In this document: piece by piece, positions 1-8,293 of the stretch
Numbering within the stretch: position 1 is the first letter of the stretch
Layout: each line of letters opens with the position of its first letter
IMG/VR virus record: IMGVR_UViG_3300004369_000033
Span: 1-45,962 of that record
From: a virus
Length of the DNA stretch: 45,962 nt
Direction: 5' to 3' (one strand)
Made by a program: the position numbers and the translations under genes
Notes under the pieces: generated by a model
Databases searched by the model: none
What the model saw: only the letters and a program-made list of their open reading frames with translations
Told to the model about the DNA's origin: nothing

Positions 1-2157
1 CATGAGATGTTCTGGCCTAACCCGAGAATCTTTCCTTGTCAACCAGGTCTTTTTAGCCGCGCCTTTATCTCTGCCACCGAAGAAAACGCCAGCATTAAAT
101 GCAGTTTGCGCCTCATGCTCTGCAATCGTCCGGCGCTTCTTGCCGAGCAGGTTGGCGAAGATTGCGATGAGAGCGGCGCGCAACATTGCCGACCGGTCAT
201 CATCGGCACCTAGGGCCATGGCAATAAGGAGTGCAGAGGCAACCTCGTCCTTGGTCGTCTCGTTCACTTTCTGAAGGCGCTGCATCTGGGCCTCCAAGTA
301 CTCTTTGTACTCTTCGGTTTCCTGGGTAGCAGCGTCCTTCTCTTCGGATGTACTGGACATCCCATCAATCGCTATTGCGTTGATGACCGGCTTTGCGTCC
401 TCGGCAAGTTGCTTGGACCAAACCTCGAGGTCGAAGATCGAGTCTACGGAAAGTTTGCCTTTTTCAAGGGCCTTCTTGGCTCGCGCGCCGGCAGCTTTTT
501 CTAGGACAACCCGCTGCTGACGTTCGAAAAATCGTTCGAGAGACCTATCCAAAATTTCAGTCCAGCGTTCGGTCGTCTGTTCGGCTTTGACGTCCCAGTC
601 GGACACGGCCATATTCTCAACTTTGACCTGAATACTTGAGTCGTGACCGCTCAACATTCCTGCCGGCTGCTGCATTGCTCCTGTCTGCACGTCTGCTGCA
701 GAAATTCCCGGAGCGATCATTCCGGAGGTGTCAGCCGTTGGGACTGCTCCCTGTCCTGCGCCAAGCGGCGGGGGCGGCTCCGAGTATCCGGTCATGTCAG
801 GCCCGACCATGCCAGTCATGTCAGGCGGAGCGGCCATCTGTTCCTGTCCGGGCATTGCGCCCTCCATGCCAGGAACGCCAGGTTGACGACCGGCCATGTC
901 GACTGGCTGCTGTGCAGCAGGCTCAAATGGCTTTTCAGTATTTGCGATTGGAGTTAGGTTCGGGTTGGACAGCAAGCTGTCGGCGAGTTCTGATTCAACC
1001 TTTTTCTTGCCAGTTCCGTCTCGGTATTCATTGGCTGAGATGAGTCCGTTTTGATACTCCTCGAGCTTGTACCGCTCTCGCTCTTGCTTGGCGATGATCA
1101 AGATTGGAACGTTGGCGACATCAAAATCAATGAAGTTCTGTGGGTCGAGGTCGTCCAATGCTCTTGCAATGAGCATCAGGTGAGGCATCATCGTTTCCAT
1201 CCAGAAGACGCGATTTTCCTCTGCAGCATTGCTGAAGGTTCGCCCGGATGCATTGCCGATGACAGATTCCGGTACACCGAAAGCGGCTAAAATCTCTTCT
1301 TTCGTGATTTGACGCATCTGGATGTATGCGGCATCACGAGGGCTGGAGGAAGTGTCGACGTAGTCGACACCATCGTCTGACGACAGAACGGAAACTGAAC
1401 CGGTCTTGTTTAGATTGCCCCTAAATCGATTGCGAAGCTCGTCCTTGTCGTCGTCATCGACCTCTCCACGGAGAACCAACAGTCCACCGGGCCGACCATC
1501 ATTGAGCAGGAAGTTTCTGTTGTAAACCTTTGCGAGGTTCTCAATTTCTATGGCGATTCCCGCAGACTCCATCGGGGTTAGCGAAAGGTATGGATCGAGC
1601 GGGTGTGGCTTTCTGATCCAGAGAACATCCTCTGGTTTCAGTACTTGCTTGAAGCCATTTGGCATTGTGATTTCGTAGCCAGAGACGAATTTCTTAGGGT
1701 CCGGTATCGGTGCCGTGTGCTGCGGAGGCAGCAGGTGAAGGGCGATTATTTCACCACTGCGTCCACGCACCTTCTCAATAAAAACACCACGAGAACTTAT
1801 GAGGAGCTGAGAAGAAAGCCGATATCTGAAAATAAAGGAGTTTTCGCCGTCGTTTGATACGGAGTTCAGAATCCTGAGCAGAGTGTTATTGCGTGGCCGG
1901 ATTATGCGGCCATCCTGCGAGTTGTCTTTGCGCAGGATCATGTTAAGTCGAGCTTGGTTGCCTGCTATAGCATCGATGCACCTGGACACCCAGGTGATTT
2001 TCTGCATTCCTTCTCGATAGGCCCGCTCGACATCCCAAGCATCGCGATAAGGCCGTCCAGCAGTTGCTGCGTTATAGGCGACGGGCGCGCCAGGACCAAT
2101 TGCGGCCTTCTGCTCTCCAATTTGGAGGGACTTGTTGTCGGTTTTGTTCCATCCCAT
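1..2157 (-). CDS. Portal protein with C-terminal MuF/gp7-like domain, 3' end cut by window edge
   Basis: The minus strand is open from ATG at 2157 to base 1 (719 codons, no stop). The first ~400 residues read as an HK97-type portal (Phage_portal family), the ring at the capsid vertex through which DNA is packaged; recognisable stretches are GVPESVIG, GRTFSNAAEENRVFW and an early TWVSRCIDAIAGNQA. A Pro/Met/Gly-rich linker follows (about residues 420-500), then a charged helical part. The last visible ~45 residues look like a MuF/SPP1 gp7 head-morphogenesis domain: AEHEAQTAFNAG near residue 678 and KDSRVRPEHL at 708-718. The gene starts two bases after the stop of the upstream small membrane gene, so the two are probably co-transcribed, leftward and divergent from terminase. 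All plus-strand ORFs here are shadows. Portal identity is firm; the MuF part is likely but incomplete. Confidence 0.88.
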   Translation of the reverse strand, partial: MGWNKTDNKSLQIGEQKAAIGPGAPVAYNAATAGRPYRDAWDVERAYREGMQKITWVSRCIDAIAGNQARLNMILRKDNSQDGRIIRPRNNTLLRILNSVSNDGENSFIFRYRLSSQLLISSRGVFIEKVRGRSGEIIALHLLPPQHTAPIPDPKKFVSGYEITMPNGFKQVLKPEDVLWIRKPHPLDPYLSLTPMESAGIAIEIENLAKVYNRNFLLNDGRPGGLLVLRGEVDDDDKDELRNRFRGNLNKTGSVSVLSSDDGVDYVDTSSSPRDAAYIQMRQITKEEILAAFGVPESVIGNASGRTFSNAAEENRVFWMETMMPHLMLIARALDDLDPQNFIDFDVANVPILIIAKQERERYKLEEYQNGLISANEYRDGTGKKKVESELADSLLSNPNLTPIANTEKPFEPAAQQPVDMAGRQPGVPGMEGAMPGQEQMAAPPDMTGMVGPDMTGYSEPPPPLGAGQGAVPTADTSGMIAPGISAADVQTGAMQQPAGMLSGHDSSIQVKVENMAVSDWDVKAEQTTERWTEILDRSLERFFERQQRVVLEKAAGARAKKALEKGKLSVDSIFDLEVWSKQLAEDAKPVINAIAIDGMSSTSEEKDAATQETEEYKEYLEAQMQRLQKVNETTKDEVASALLIAMALGADDDRSAMLRAALIAIFANLLGKKRRTIAEHEAQTAFNAGVFFGGRDKGAAKKTWLTRKDSRVRPEHLM

Positions 2158-2159
2158 AT

Positions 2160-2363
2160 TTATTCAAGCCCGAGCAGGAAGCCAAAGATGCCACAGCCGA
2201 CACCAGCAACTATAAATCCAGCAGGCGCGTAAATAGCTGCTGCTCCTGCTGCACTCAACAGTATAAAGCAAATCATGAATAGATTTGCCATTGCCGCCCT
2301 GTTCGTCAAGAATTTCTTTATTAACAAAGCTGTTACCCTAAAGGGCGTAAAGATCTTCTTCAT
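2160..2363 (-). CDS. Small two-helix membrane protein upstream of portal
   Basis: A 67-residue protein from ATG 2363; a GTG at 2372 would add three residues. It has a basic N-terminus (MKKIFTPFRV, IKKFLTNR) and two hydrophobic segments, about residues 27-47 (LFMICFILLSAAGAAAIY) and 50-66 (GFIVAGVGCGIFGFLLG). This predicts a small integral membrane protein with two helices. I do not recognise a family. It ends two bases before the portal ATG, so it shares the leftward transcript. Two-helix topology is compatible with a holin, but nothing else supports that role and no lysin is next to it. No clear Shine-Dalgarno sequence precedes either start. Confidence 0.6.
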   Translation of the reverse strand: MKKIFTPFRVTALLIKKFLTNRAAMANLFMICFILLSAAGAAAIYAPAGFIVAGVGCGIFGFLLGLE

Positions 2364-2372
2364 GATCGACAC

Positions 2373-2430
2373 GATCGTAGACTACTCTGTACTTGCTGTG
2401 CGGTAAATCAATAAATATCGAAAGACCCCT
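2373..2430. promoter_or_regulatory. Divergent intergenic gap between portal operon and terminase
   Basis: This 58-base gap separates the leftward head genes from the rightward terminase and DNA genes, so promoters for both directions are expected in or near it. On the plus strand TTGCTG (2393-2398) lies 17 bases before TATCGA (2416-2421), a weak sigma70-like pair just ahead of the terminase ATG. No convincing counterpart was seen on the minus strand. The regulatory role is inferred from gene orientation rather than a clear motif. Confidence 0.3.
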
Positions 2431-3735
2431 ATGACCGACTGGAACAAGGTTCTTCAGTACCTCGAACCTAAGCAACCGCTGTACACGCCAGAGGAAGCAT
2501 CCCTAACACAGAAAGCCTTCCTTCGAACCAACACTCTTGAGGCGCTATTCGGTGGAGCAGCCGGTGGAGGTAAGAGTTCCGCCTTGCTGATGGCCGCACT
2601 TCAATGGGTTGACACTCCTGGCTATTCGGCCATCCTGTTCCGTCGAACATTCGCCGACCTGTCGCTCCCAGGGGCGCTCATGGACCGCTTCAAGGACTGG
2701 ATTTCTCGCTACGACGACATTCACTGGAATAACAACTCCTATGTGGCTACCTTCCCTAGCGGAGCGAGAGTTTCATTCGGATACTTGAACAATACAAATG
2801 ATTATTTGCGATACAAGGGTTCTGAATTTCAATTCATCGGAATGGATGAAGTTACAGAAATCCGTGAATCTGACTATCGGTACCTTTTCTCCCGTTTGCG
2901 CCGCCCGGCTTCTGGCCCGCTAGCGCAGGTCCCACTCCGTATGAGGGCGGCATCAAACCCAGCGCCGAACTGGGTCAGGCAAAGATTTATCGTTGAAGGG
3001 CTTGACAAGGGGCGGGTTTTCGTACCGTCCAAGCTGACTGATAACCCGGGAATCGACGCTGCGTCTTACCGTCAGGCACTTTCTGCACTAGACCCTGTAG
3101 AGCGTAGGCGTTTGGAGGAGGGCGATTGGTGGTCTACGACCCTAGGCACATTCTTTGAACGAACTTCATTCGTGATTATCGACCCGCACGAAGTCCCTCA
3201 TTTGACCTCGGCGGCGCGCGTTGTCAGGTTCTGGGACCTTGCAGCAACCGAGCCTTCTGCGTCAAATCCGGACCCCGACTGGACTGTAGGAACCCTGGCC
3301 ATGATCGATCAGGGGATTATATATGTCCTGGATGTGCGCAAAATTCGTGGCAAAAGCGACAAGGTGGAGGCCCTGATTGCCCAAACCGCCCTCGAGGACG
3401 GTCCCCTGGTCAGCGTCAGAATGGAACAGGAACCCGGCTCATCTGGAAAGGCAATCGTCGACCAGTTTGCCAGGTACGTTTTGCCTGGTTATGACTTTAT
3501 GGGTATTCGAGCCACTGGCGACAAGCTCACCCGAGCCAGGCCATTTTCTGCCGCCGTAGCCAACGGGAACATCCGGGTCGTCCGGGGTTCCTGGCTAACT
3601 GACTGGCTGGATGAAATGTCCTCATTTCCCGAAGCCGCCAGCCACGATGACCAGGTTGACTCTGCGGTCGGTGCCTTCACCTTCCTCACCGGACTCGGGT
3701 TGCCACAGCGAGGAAGGGTCGCTATTATCGTCTAG
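2431..3735 (+). CDS. terL: Terminase large subunit (ATPase and nuclease of DNA packaging)
   Basis: A 434-residue packaging motor protein that pumps DNA through the portal and cuts concatemers. The N-terminal ATPase has a Walker A (GGAAGGGKS, residues 41-49) and Walker B (FIGMDE, acidic pair 139-140). The C-terminal RNase H-fold nuclease shows RFWDLA (Asp269), MEQEP (Glu332) and HDDQVDS (Asp406/407/410), the expected acidic metal-binding set. Length and motif order match the Terminase_6-type family. It is the first gene of the rightward transcript; no small terminase subunit was recognised next to it. In most tailed phages terL and portal are co-directional neighbours, whereas here they are divergent. 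Confidence 0.95.
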   Translation: MTDWNKVLQYLEPKQPLYTPEEASLTQKAFLRTNTLEALFGGAAGGGKSSALLMAALQWVDTPGYSAILFRRTFADLSLPGALMDRFKDWISRYDDIHWNNNSYVATFPSGARVSFGYLNNTNDYLRYKGSEFQFIGMDEVTEIRESDYRYLFSRLRRPASGPLAQVPLRMRAASNPAPNWVRQRFIVEGLDKGRVFVPSKLTDNPGIDAASYRQALSALDPVERRRLEEGDWWSTTLGTFFERTSFVIIDPHEVPHLTSAARVVRFWDLAATEPSASNPDPDWTVGTLAMIDQGIIYVLDVRKIRGKSDKVEALIAQTALEDGPLVSVRMEQEPGSSGKAIVDQFARYVLPGYDFMGIRATGDKLTRARPFSAAVANGNIRVVRGSWLTDWLDEMSSFPEAASHDDQVDSAVGAFTFLTGLGLPQRGRVAIIV

Positions 3736-3758
3736 GTCAATCGTTACAAGAGGATGCT

Positions 3759-4256
3759 ATGAGTACTGAACTACCTGATTACATGGAAGATTTTACGCGT
3801 GCCTTGCTGGCGCTCGATATGAGTCTCACCGAAGACAAATCGACTTGGGACACGCAGCAGGCGGCTGAAATTGTTCTTCAGCTCAATCGCTTCAAGGAGG
3901 ATCTCAAGATCATCTACGACGGTGTCTCGTCAATCTTGTCCGACCTAATGGCCGACACTCCCGAGATAATTCTTGCAGATGGTTCAAAAATCGAGAAGAA
4001 CACTGCAGCTTCCCGCAAGGGCTGGAAGCACAAGGATCTGGCTGTCGAGGTTGCTGGGCGGATTGAAAACATGTCCATCGACATGGACACCGGAGAGATT
4101 GTCATGTCCCCCAAGGAAATGATCGCCAAGATGCTTGACTACGTATACCCGTCCTATTGGAAGGTAAAAGAGTTGAGCAAGATTGGGATCAATGCCGATC
4201 AGTTCTCTGACGTCGGAGAAATCAAAGAATCAATTATCGTACGAAAGGCTAAATAA
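3759..4256 (+). CDS. Hypothetical protein upstream of Rad52-like annealing protein
   Basis: A 165-residue, soluble, acidic-to-neutral protein. ATG 3759 is preceded by AGAGG at a suitable distance. The sequence looks mostly helical, with charged stretches (residues 20-60, and SPKEMIAKMLDYVYPSYWKVKEL near 126-148) and a short beta-like middle (TPEIILADGSKIEK). It ends two bases before the start of the Rad52-like gene, so it is probably co-translated with the recombination genes. No catalytic motif or family was recognised. Position suggests an accessory role in recombination or replication, but this is only context. Confidence 0.75.
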   Translation: MSTELPDYMEDFTRALLALDMSLTEDKSTWDTQQAAEIVLQLNRFKEDLKIIYDGVSSILSDLMADTPEIILADGSKIEKNTAASRKGWKHKDLAVEVAGRIENMSIDMDTGEIVMSPKEMIAKMLDYVYPSYWKVKELSKIGINADQFSDVGEIKESIIVRKAK

Positions 4257-4258
4257 TC

Positions 4259-5077
4259 ATGTCCGATACTTACGTAGCCAATTCTTTCGAGGAAGAAAAA
4301 GAACGCACGGCCTTCTATCGAGAGTTGAATCGCAAAGATCGTGATGCAGACCAAAAGATCGAGCGTGAGCGTTCCGCTCAACTGATGCGCGATCTGGCCG
4401 AGCCGTTCCCGGTTGAGATGGAGCGAACCCTCAACAAGTCTGGCGTTGCCTTGACTTACATCCCCGTCAGCGAAGTCATCAATCGACTGAATCGAGTGTT
4501 CGGAGTCACTGGGTGGTCATCCGAGGTTCTTCGCTGTGAGCGAGATTCCTATGACAATGACTTCATCGTTGCGCACGTACGCCTCACGGTTTTGCAGCCT
4601 CAGGACATGTTCAGCGCAACTACGCCAATTTATAGGGATGGAATTGGTGGTCAGAAAATCAAGCGCAATCGCAAAGATAACGAGATCATCGATCTTGGCG
4701 ACGAGATGAAGGGAGCCGTTTCTGATGCCCTGAAAAAGGCGGCGCAACAGTTCGGCGTTGGCCTCTATCTAGCTCGCGACGTCGAGGCAATTGAGATTGA
4801 TGAAGCTATGCATGCGCAGTCACCCAAAGAGCAGGAGCCGATAGTGACAAAAGATGCGACACCGTACGAAAAGTTTATGTCGCTTCGAGGGCAGCTCTCG
4901 CCTGAGCAGGTCGAGGACTTGCGCAAGTTCTGGGACGAGTGGTCGGGGGGTCGTGCTGTTCCCAAGAAGAATGAATTCACTGACGAGGAACTGCAAGTGC
5001 TGATGGCTGAGTGCATTCGCATCCTTTTCGGAGGTGAGTATGCCTCAGCGATTCCTCACGCCGAGAGCGATGAATAA
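4259..5077 (+). CDS. Rad52/Sak-like single-strand annealing protein
   Basis: A 272-residue protein whose N-terminal two thirds resemble the Rad52_Rad22 / phage Sak annealing fold: a helix with PVEMERTLNKSGVALTYIP, the pattern VINRLNRVFGVTGWSSEV (about residues 62-79), a beta-hairpin with VAHVRLTV, and DEMKGAVSDALKKAAQQFGVGLYL (about 146-169). Proteins of this family coat single-stranded DNA and anneal complementary strands during phage recombination and replication. The C-terminal ~90 residues are acidic and probably a flexible or partner-binding tail. The following gene, a Cas4/RecB-like nuclease, overlaps the 3' end, the usual pairing of annealing protein with exonuclease. Confidence 0.85.
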   Translation: MSDTYVANSFEEEKERTAFYRELNRKDRDADQKIERERSAQLMRDLAEPFPVEMERTLNKSGVALTYIPVSEVINRLNRVFGVTGWSSEVLRCERDSYDNDFIVAHVRLTVLQPQDMFSATTPIYRDGIGGQKIKRNRKDNEIIDLGDEMKGAVSDALKKAAQQFGVGLYLARDVEAIEIDEAMHAQSPKEQEPIVTKDATPYEKFMSLRGQLSPEQVEDLRKFWDEWSGGRAVPKKNEFTDEELQVLMAECIRILFGGEYASAIPHAESDE

Positions 5078-5837
5078 GCCGCTAGAGGCTCCGGAGTACC
5101 TTTCCGCATCCTCTATTTCTACATTTCAACAATGCCCACTTAAGTTCAAGTTCAGTCGTATTGATCGACTGACAGAACCCCCCACCGAGGCAACCCTACG
5201 AGGAAACTTTGTTCACGACGTACTTGAGGTTTTGTACGCTGCTCCGTCGGAAGAACGAACTACCGCACTAGCCAAGCAGATCTCCAAAGATTTATGGGAT
5301 TCAACGTGGCGAGATCGGGTTATGGACCTGATCACCGACGAGGCCGAGCTTCGCCAATTCAGGTGGTCGTCATGGTGGTGTGTTGAGAATCTTTGGCTCT
5401 TAGAGGATCCAACTCAACTTCATCCAGACGGTCTTGAGCATGAGGTTCTAGTCAGCGTTTCGGGCGTTCCAGTTAGGGGCTTCATCGATCGTTTCACAAA
5501 ATACGAAGATGGCCTGACTGTCTCTGACTACAAAACCGGAAAAACACCGCACCCTAGATATAGCGAGGGAAAGTTCTTTCAGCTTTTCTTGTACGGTCTT
5601 GCTCTGCGTGAATTGGGAGTGGGTACAACGAATCGCGTCCAGCTCCTATTTCTCAAAGATGGTCAAGTCTTCGAGTCTGAGATGAAGGACAGCGATTACC
5701 TAAAAACTACAGAGGTGTTGGTTCAGGTCAAAGAGGGCATTGACCAGAGGTGTGCAGCAGGCCACTTTGAGCCAAAAACCAGTCGACTCTGCGACTGGTG
5801 TCATTTTAAAAATATTTGCCCAGCATGGAAACGATAA
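5040..5837 (+). CDS. Cas4/RecB-like PD-(D/E)XK exonuclease with likely Fe-S cluster
   Basis: A 265-residue nuclease from ATG 5040, preceded by GGAGGT four bases upstream; GTG 5034 and ATG 5070 are alternatives. Motifs in order: SISTFQQCP (Cys32), GNFVHD (His59), LEHEV (Glu134), GFIDR (Asp150), DYKTG (Asp163, Lys165), QLFLYGLAL (Gln181, Tyr185), and CDWCHFKNIC (Cys251, 254, 260). The His-Glu-Asp-DxK-QxxxY order is the RecB/Cas4/AddB nuclease core. One N-terminal and three C-terminal cysteines are the typical ligands of a [4Fe-4S] cluster. With the overlapping Rad52-like gene it probably forms the phage end-resection and annealing pair. No cas genes or CRISPR repeats are nearby. Confidence 0.88.
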   Translation: MPQRFLTPRAMNKPLEAPEYLSASSISTFQQCPLKFKFSRIDRLTEPPTEATLRGNFVHDVLEVLYAAPSEERTTALAKQISKDLWDSTWRDRVMDLITDEAELRQFRWSSWWCVENLWLLEDPTQLHPDGLEHEVLVSVSGVPVRGFIDRFTKYEDGLTVSDYKTGKTPHPRYSEGKFFQLFLYGLALRELGVGTTNRVQLLFLKDGQVFESEMKDSDYLKTTEVLVQVKEGIDQRCAAGHFEPKTSRLCDWCHFKNICPAWKR

Positions 5838-5839
5838 GA

Positions 5840-6358
5840 ATGAACGATGATGCATTTTCACGACTCGTAGCCGAGGAAGTCAAGAATCGCGTGAGCAGAA
5901 ATCAGCGCGATTACTTGATGTTGCCCGATAACTGGGTGCGCTGGCAGCGTGCGCTATTGGCGCTTGTCCAGAACCTCGATTCGCAAATTGTTCGTCTGGA
6001 TTCCGATGAGTCCGCCGATAGAGACAGGTATGAATCTCTTGGTGAGGATGGAGTCAAACTGCTCGCCGAAGCACTATCTGATTACGAAATTAGACGGTCC
6101 AAGATCACGCGGTTTAAATTCCACGTAGATAAGCGGTTGGATGAGGTCAGCCGGATGATCGCGTTGGGAGATGAGTCCGCAGACGAGGACACCACGGCTC
6201 ATGCATTTCTGCGCAAGGCCGTGCAAAAACATAGGGAGCTTCTGGAAGAGTACGATCTCGAAGCAACCCCCATTGACCTTGCCCTCTGGGATTCGCTAGA
6301 AGGTAGATGGTCTTTTGAATCCGTAGAAATAGATGAGTTCCTATCTAGCGACGAATAA
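5840..6358 (+). CDS. Hypothetical helical protein
   Basis: A 172-residue protein from ATG 5840, three bases after the stop of the nuclease; ATG 5825 and TTG 5816 are in-frame alternatives without a better ribosome binding site. The sequence is charged and helix-rich, with likely coiled-coil character in the middle (LLAEALSDYEIRRSKITRF, KAVQKHRELLEEYDLEA). No membrane segment, cysteine cluster or catalytic motif is visible and I do not recognise a family. It sits in the tightly packed DNA-metabolism module between a nuclease and a glycosyltransferase, so a role in DNA transactions is possible but unproven. Confidence 0.72.
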   Translation: MNDDAFSRLVAEEVKNRVSRNQRDYLMLPDNWVRWQRALLALVQNLDSQIVRLDSDESADRDRYESLGEDGVKLLAEALSDYEIRRSKITRFKFHVDKRLDEVSRMIALGDESADEDTTAHAFLRKAVQKHRELLEEYDLEATPIDLALWDSLEGRWSFESVEIDEFLSSDE

Positions 6359-6362
6359 GCGA

Positions 6363-7448
6363 ATGGAAAAAATGTTCTTGCCGAAAATAGGGATTGCGTC
6401 AACTGATTGGTCACGCTCCCTGGTTGACAAGACGGGCCACCCAGAGCCTGGAGGCTCGGGATGGGTGCGCCTGCAGCAACTGCGCCCGCATTGGAAATTT
6501 CCATCCGTAACTGGAACGTTGATGTATCACGAAAAGTTTGGCTACGGAATTGCCGATTATTTCGGCAAGGTCCACTTTGACTGTGCGGTGATTGTTCTTC
6601 AGCGAATGATGTTCGAGGACATGATTCGTACATTAAAGCTCATAAAAAAGCGAACGGTCCGTCCCTACATCATTAATGACGTAGACGATTGGTACTGGGG
6701 TCTCGAGAAGACTAATGCTGCTTATGAAATAACTCGGCCCGAAAACAACCCGGAAGAAAATATCGACCACTACGCAGAAATTATCAAGCTTTCTGACATG
6801 GTTGTGGTTTCGACTCCTTTTCTTAAGGACAAGATGACTTCTTGGCTTGGTCACAAAAATGTAAAGATGATTTGCAACAGGGTGACCGTTACCGATTTCA
6901 ACGTTAGACGAGCTTCAACCAAACGTCCTATCGTGGGTTGGGTTGGATCAACGGCACACAGGTCCAACGACCTAGAGGAGCTGCGCGGCCTCTTCGATCT
7001 GATTCCTCACAAGCTGCATCACTCGGGCCATTTATCCTCGCACCCATTTTTTCACGATGCCGTCAACGTGGAGTCGCGACGAGTAACCCTTAGCCCGATG
7101 GAGCCTCCACGGCGTTATGCGCGCCAGTCGTTCTGCTTTGATATTGGTGTAGCGCCCCTGCGAGACACGCCTTTCAATCACGCCAAATCCTGGATCAAGA
7201 TGATTGAGTACGCCGCTGCTGGCGTGCCGATGATTGCTTCTGCTGCCCCAGAGTATGTCAGACTGAACAAAGAGTACGGAATTGGCCGAATTGCTCACAA
7301 TATTGATGAATGGGCTGAACACATAAAAGAATTAAGCGACTATCGCGTGCGTGTAGCAGAAGCCAAAAAGAACAGGGATCTTGTAAAGGAACTCGACGTT
7401 AAGCATATGGCCGATGAGTGGGCCGGAATATTTGAGTCATTGATGTGA
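6363..7448 (+). CDS. GT-B glycosyltransferase (GT4-like)
   Basis: A protein of about 361 residues from ATG 6363; ATG 6333 and ATG 6372 are alternatives and none has a strong ribosome binding site. The C-terminal Rossmann half carries the GT4-type nucleotide-sugar pattern: PIVGWVGSTAHRSNDLEEL, then DIGVAPLRDTPFNHAKSW and KMIEYAAAGVPMIAS, where the acidic/Lys and E-x-GxP residues contact the donor. The N-terminal half contains YIINDVDDWYWGLE and MVVVSTPFLKDKM, typical of the acceptor domain. It transfers a sugar from a nucleotide donor to an unknown acceptor. Embedding among nuclease and DNA-processing genes, rather than tail genes, makes DNA or a host target possible acceptors; virion glycosylation is the alternative. 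The family call is firm, the substrate unknown. Confidence 0.82.
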   Translation: MEKMFLPKIGIASTDWSRSLVDKTGHPEPGGSGWVRLQQLRPHWKFPSVTGTLMYHEKFGYGIADYFGKVHFDCAVIVLQRMMFEDMIRTLKLIKKRTVRPYIINDVDDWYWGLEKTNAAYEITRPENNPEENIDHYAEIIKLSDMVVVSTPFLKDKMTSWLGHKNVKMICNRVTVTDFNVRRASTKRPIVGWVGSTAHRSNDLEELRGLFDLIPHKLHHSGHLSSHPFFHDAVNVESRRVTLSPMEPPRRYARQSFCFDIGVAPLRDTPFNHAKSWIKMIEYAAAGVPMIASAAPEYVRLNKEYGIGRIAHNIDEWAEHIKELSDYRVRVAEAKKNRDLVKELDVKHMADEWAGIFESLM

Positions 7449-7780
7449 GGCATAGATCAAAAAAGAAAGAAGCTGAGTACCGCTTAAGACGTCCACTCGT
7501 GGCACGTCTTCTGGAGGAGCGTCCACACTGTGAAGCTTGTCCAGTTTTTGCTAAGCACGATCAAAAAGCTACATATGTTCGTAGGCGATCAGTAGATATT
7601 CATGAGCTGGTTCGCCGATCGCAGGGTGGTTCAATTCTGGACGAGAGCAATCTCATGGCCGTCTGCAGGGAATGCCACAGAAGAATCGGCAACCACCCAC
7701 AATTGGCGTTTGATCTGGGTCTTGCCAAGCCAGGCTGGACCCTGAATCAGGAGAACACCGATGATTCCGATCGGAGCTGA
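7445..7780 (+). CDS. HNH endonuclease
   Basis: A 111-residue HNH nuclease starting at GTG 7445, which overlaps the stop of the glycosyltransferase. It has a zinc-binding CxxC pair (Cys29/Cys32), the catalytic DIHE with His53, LDESNLMAVC with Asn69, and CRECHRR with Cys74/Cys77/His78. This is the compact beta-beta-alpha metal fold that nicks or cuts DNA. In many phages an HNH protein helps the terminase during packaging, or it is a free-standing homing nuclease. The basic N-terminus (RHRSKKKEAEYRLRR) would help DNA binding. Its 3' end overlaps the RuvC-like gene, so it is an integrated operon member rather than an obvious insertion. Confidence 0.88.
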   Translation: MRHRSKKKEAEYRLRRPLVARLLEERPHCEACPVFAKHDQKATYVRRRSVDIHELVRRSQGGSILDESNLMAVCRECHRRIGNHPQLAFDLGLAKPGWTLNQENTDDSDRS

Positions 7781-8279
7781 CCTCTCACTAAGTTCTACTG
7801 GGTACAGCGGCTACGGGGAGTCGGGCGTGATTTCGGTTTCCGAAAAAGGAGTGGAGCGGCTACACCTAATATCGTCCAAGTTGCTTGACTTTGCGCAAAA
7901 CTCTCCGGACGAACCAATATTTATTATTGAGGGTTACTCATTTTCAAGCCGTAATTCTCAAGCTCATTCCATAGGTGAATTGGGTGGGGTAGTTAGATAC
8001 CGACTGTGGGATAAGGGCATTAAGTTCATAGACGTACCCCCGACGTGCCGAGCAAAGTTCGCTACCGGGCGCGGCAACGCGTCTAAGAATGAAGTCATGT
8101 CTTCGGTTTCAGCGAGAACTGGGATTATCTTTTCCGGCAAAGGAGCCGATGACATTTGTGATGCGTGGATACTCGAAGAAATCGGTTTGCATCTTCTCGG
8201 GAAAAGCAGGTTTACCTGGCCCGCTTTGCACCTCGATTCTCTTGCGAAGCTTGACACGTCGCTGATAACCTCATGCTGA
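7761..8279 (+). CDS. RuvC-like Holliday junction resolvase
   Basis: A 172-residue RNase H-fold nuclease. ATG 7761 is preceded by AGGAG at seven bases. The acidic catalytic set of the RuvC family is visible: GADLSLSSTGY (Asp7), FIIEGYSF (Glu57) and GADDICDAW (Asp130/131/134), with a Lys-rich substrate stretch AKFATGRGNASKNEV between. Such enzymes resolve Holliday junctions and branched DNA, clearing recombination intermediates before packaging. The gene overlaps the HNH gene by 20 bases. A role alongside the Rad52-like and Cas4-like proteins follows from context. Confidence 0.82.
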   Translation: MIPIGADLSLSSTGYSGYGESGVISVSEKGVERLHLISSKLLDFAQNSPDEPIFIIEGYSFSSRNSQAHSIGELGGVVRYRLWDKGIKFIDVPPTCRAKFATGRGNASKNEVMSSVSARTGIIFSGKGADDICDAWILEEIGLHLLGKSRFTWPALHLDSLAKLDTSLITSC

Positions 8280-8293
8280 ACTAGGGAGGAACG

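Noticed and set aside
2-2282. Several plus-strand ORFs of 60-135 codons opposite the portal
   Set aside because: The minus strand is a single uninterrupted portal frame with family motifs; the plus-strand ORFs overlap each other, have biased Cys/Arg/Ser composition and no ribosome binding sites.
5034-5837. Cas4-like nuclease as part of a CRISPR-Cas system
   Set aside because: No cas1, cas2 or repeats are present; pairing with a Rad52-like protein indicates phage recombination.
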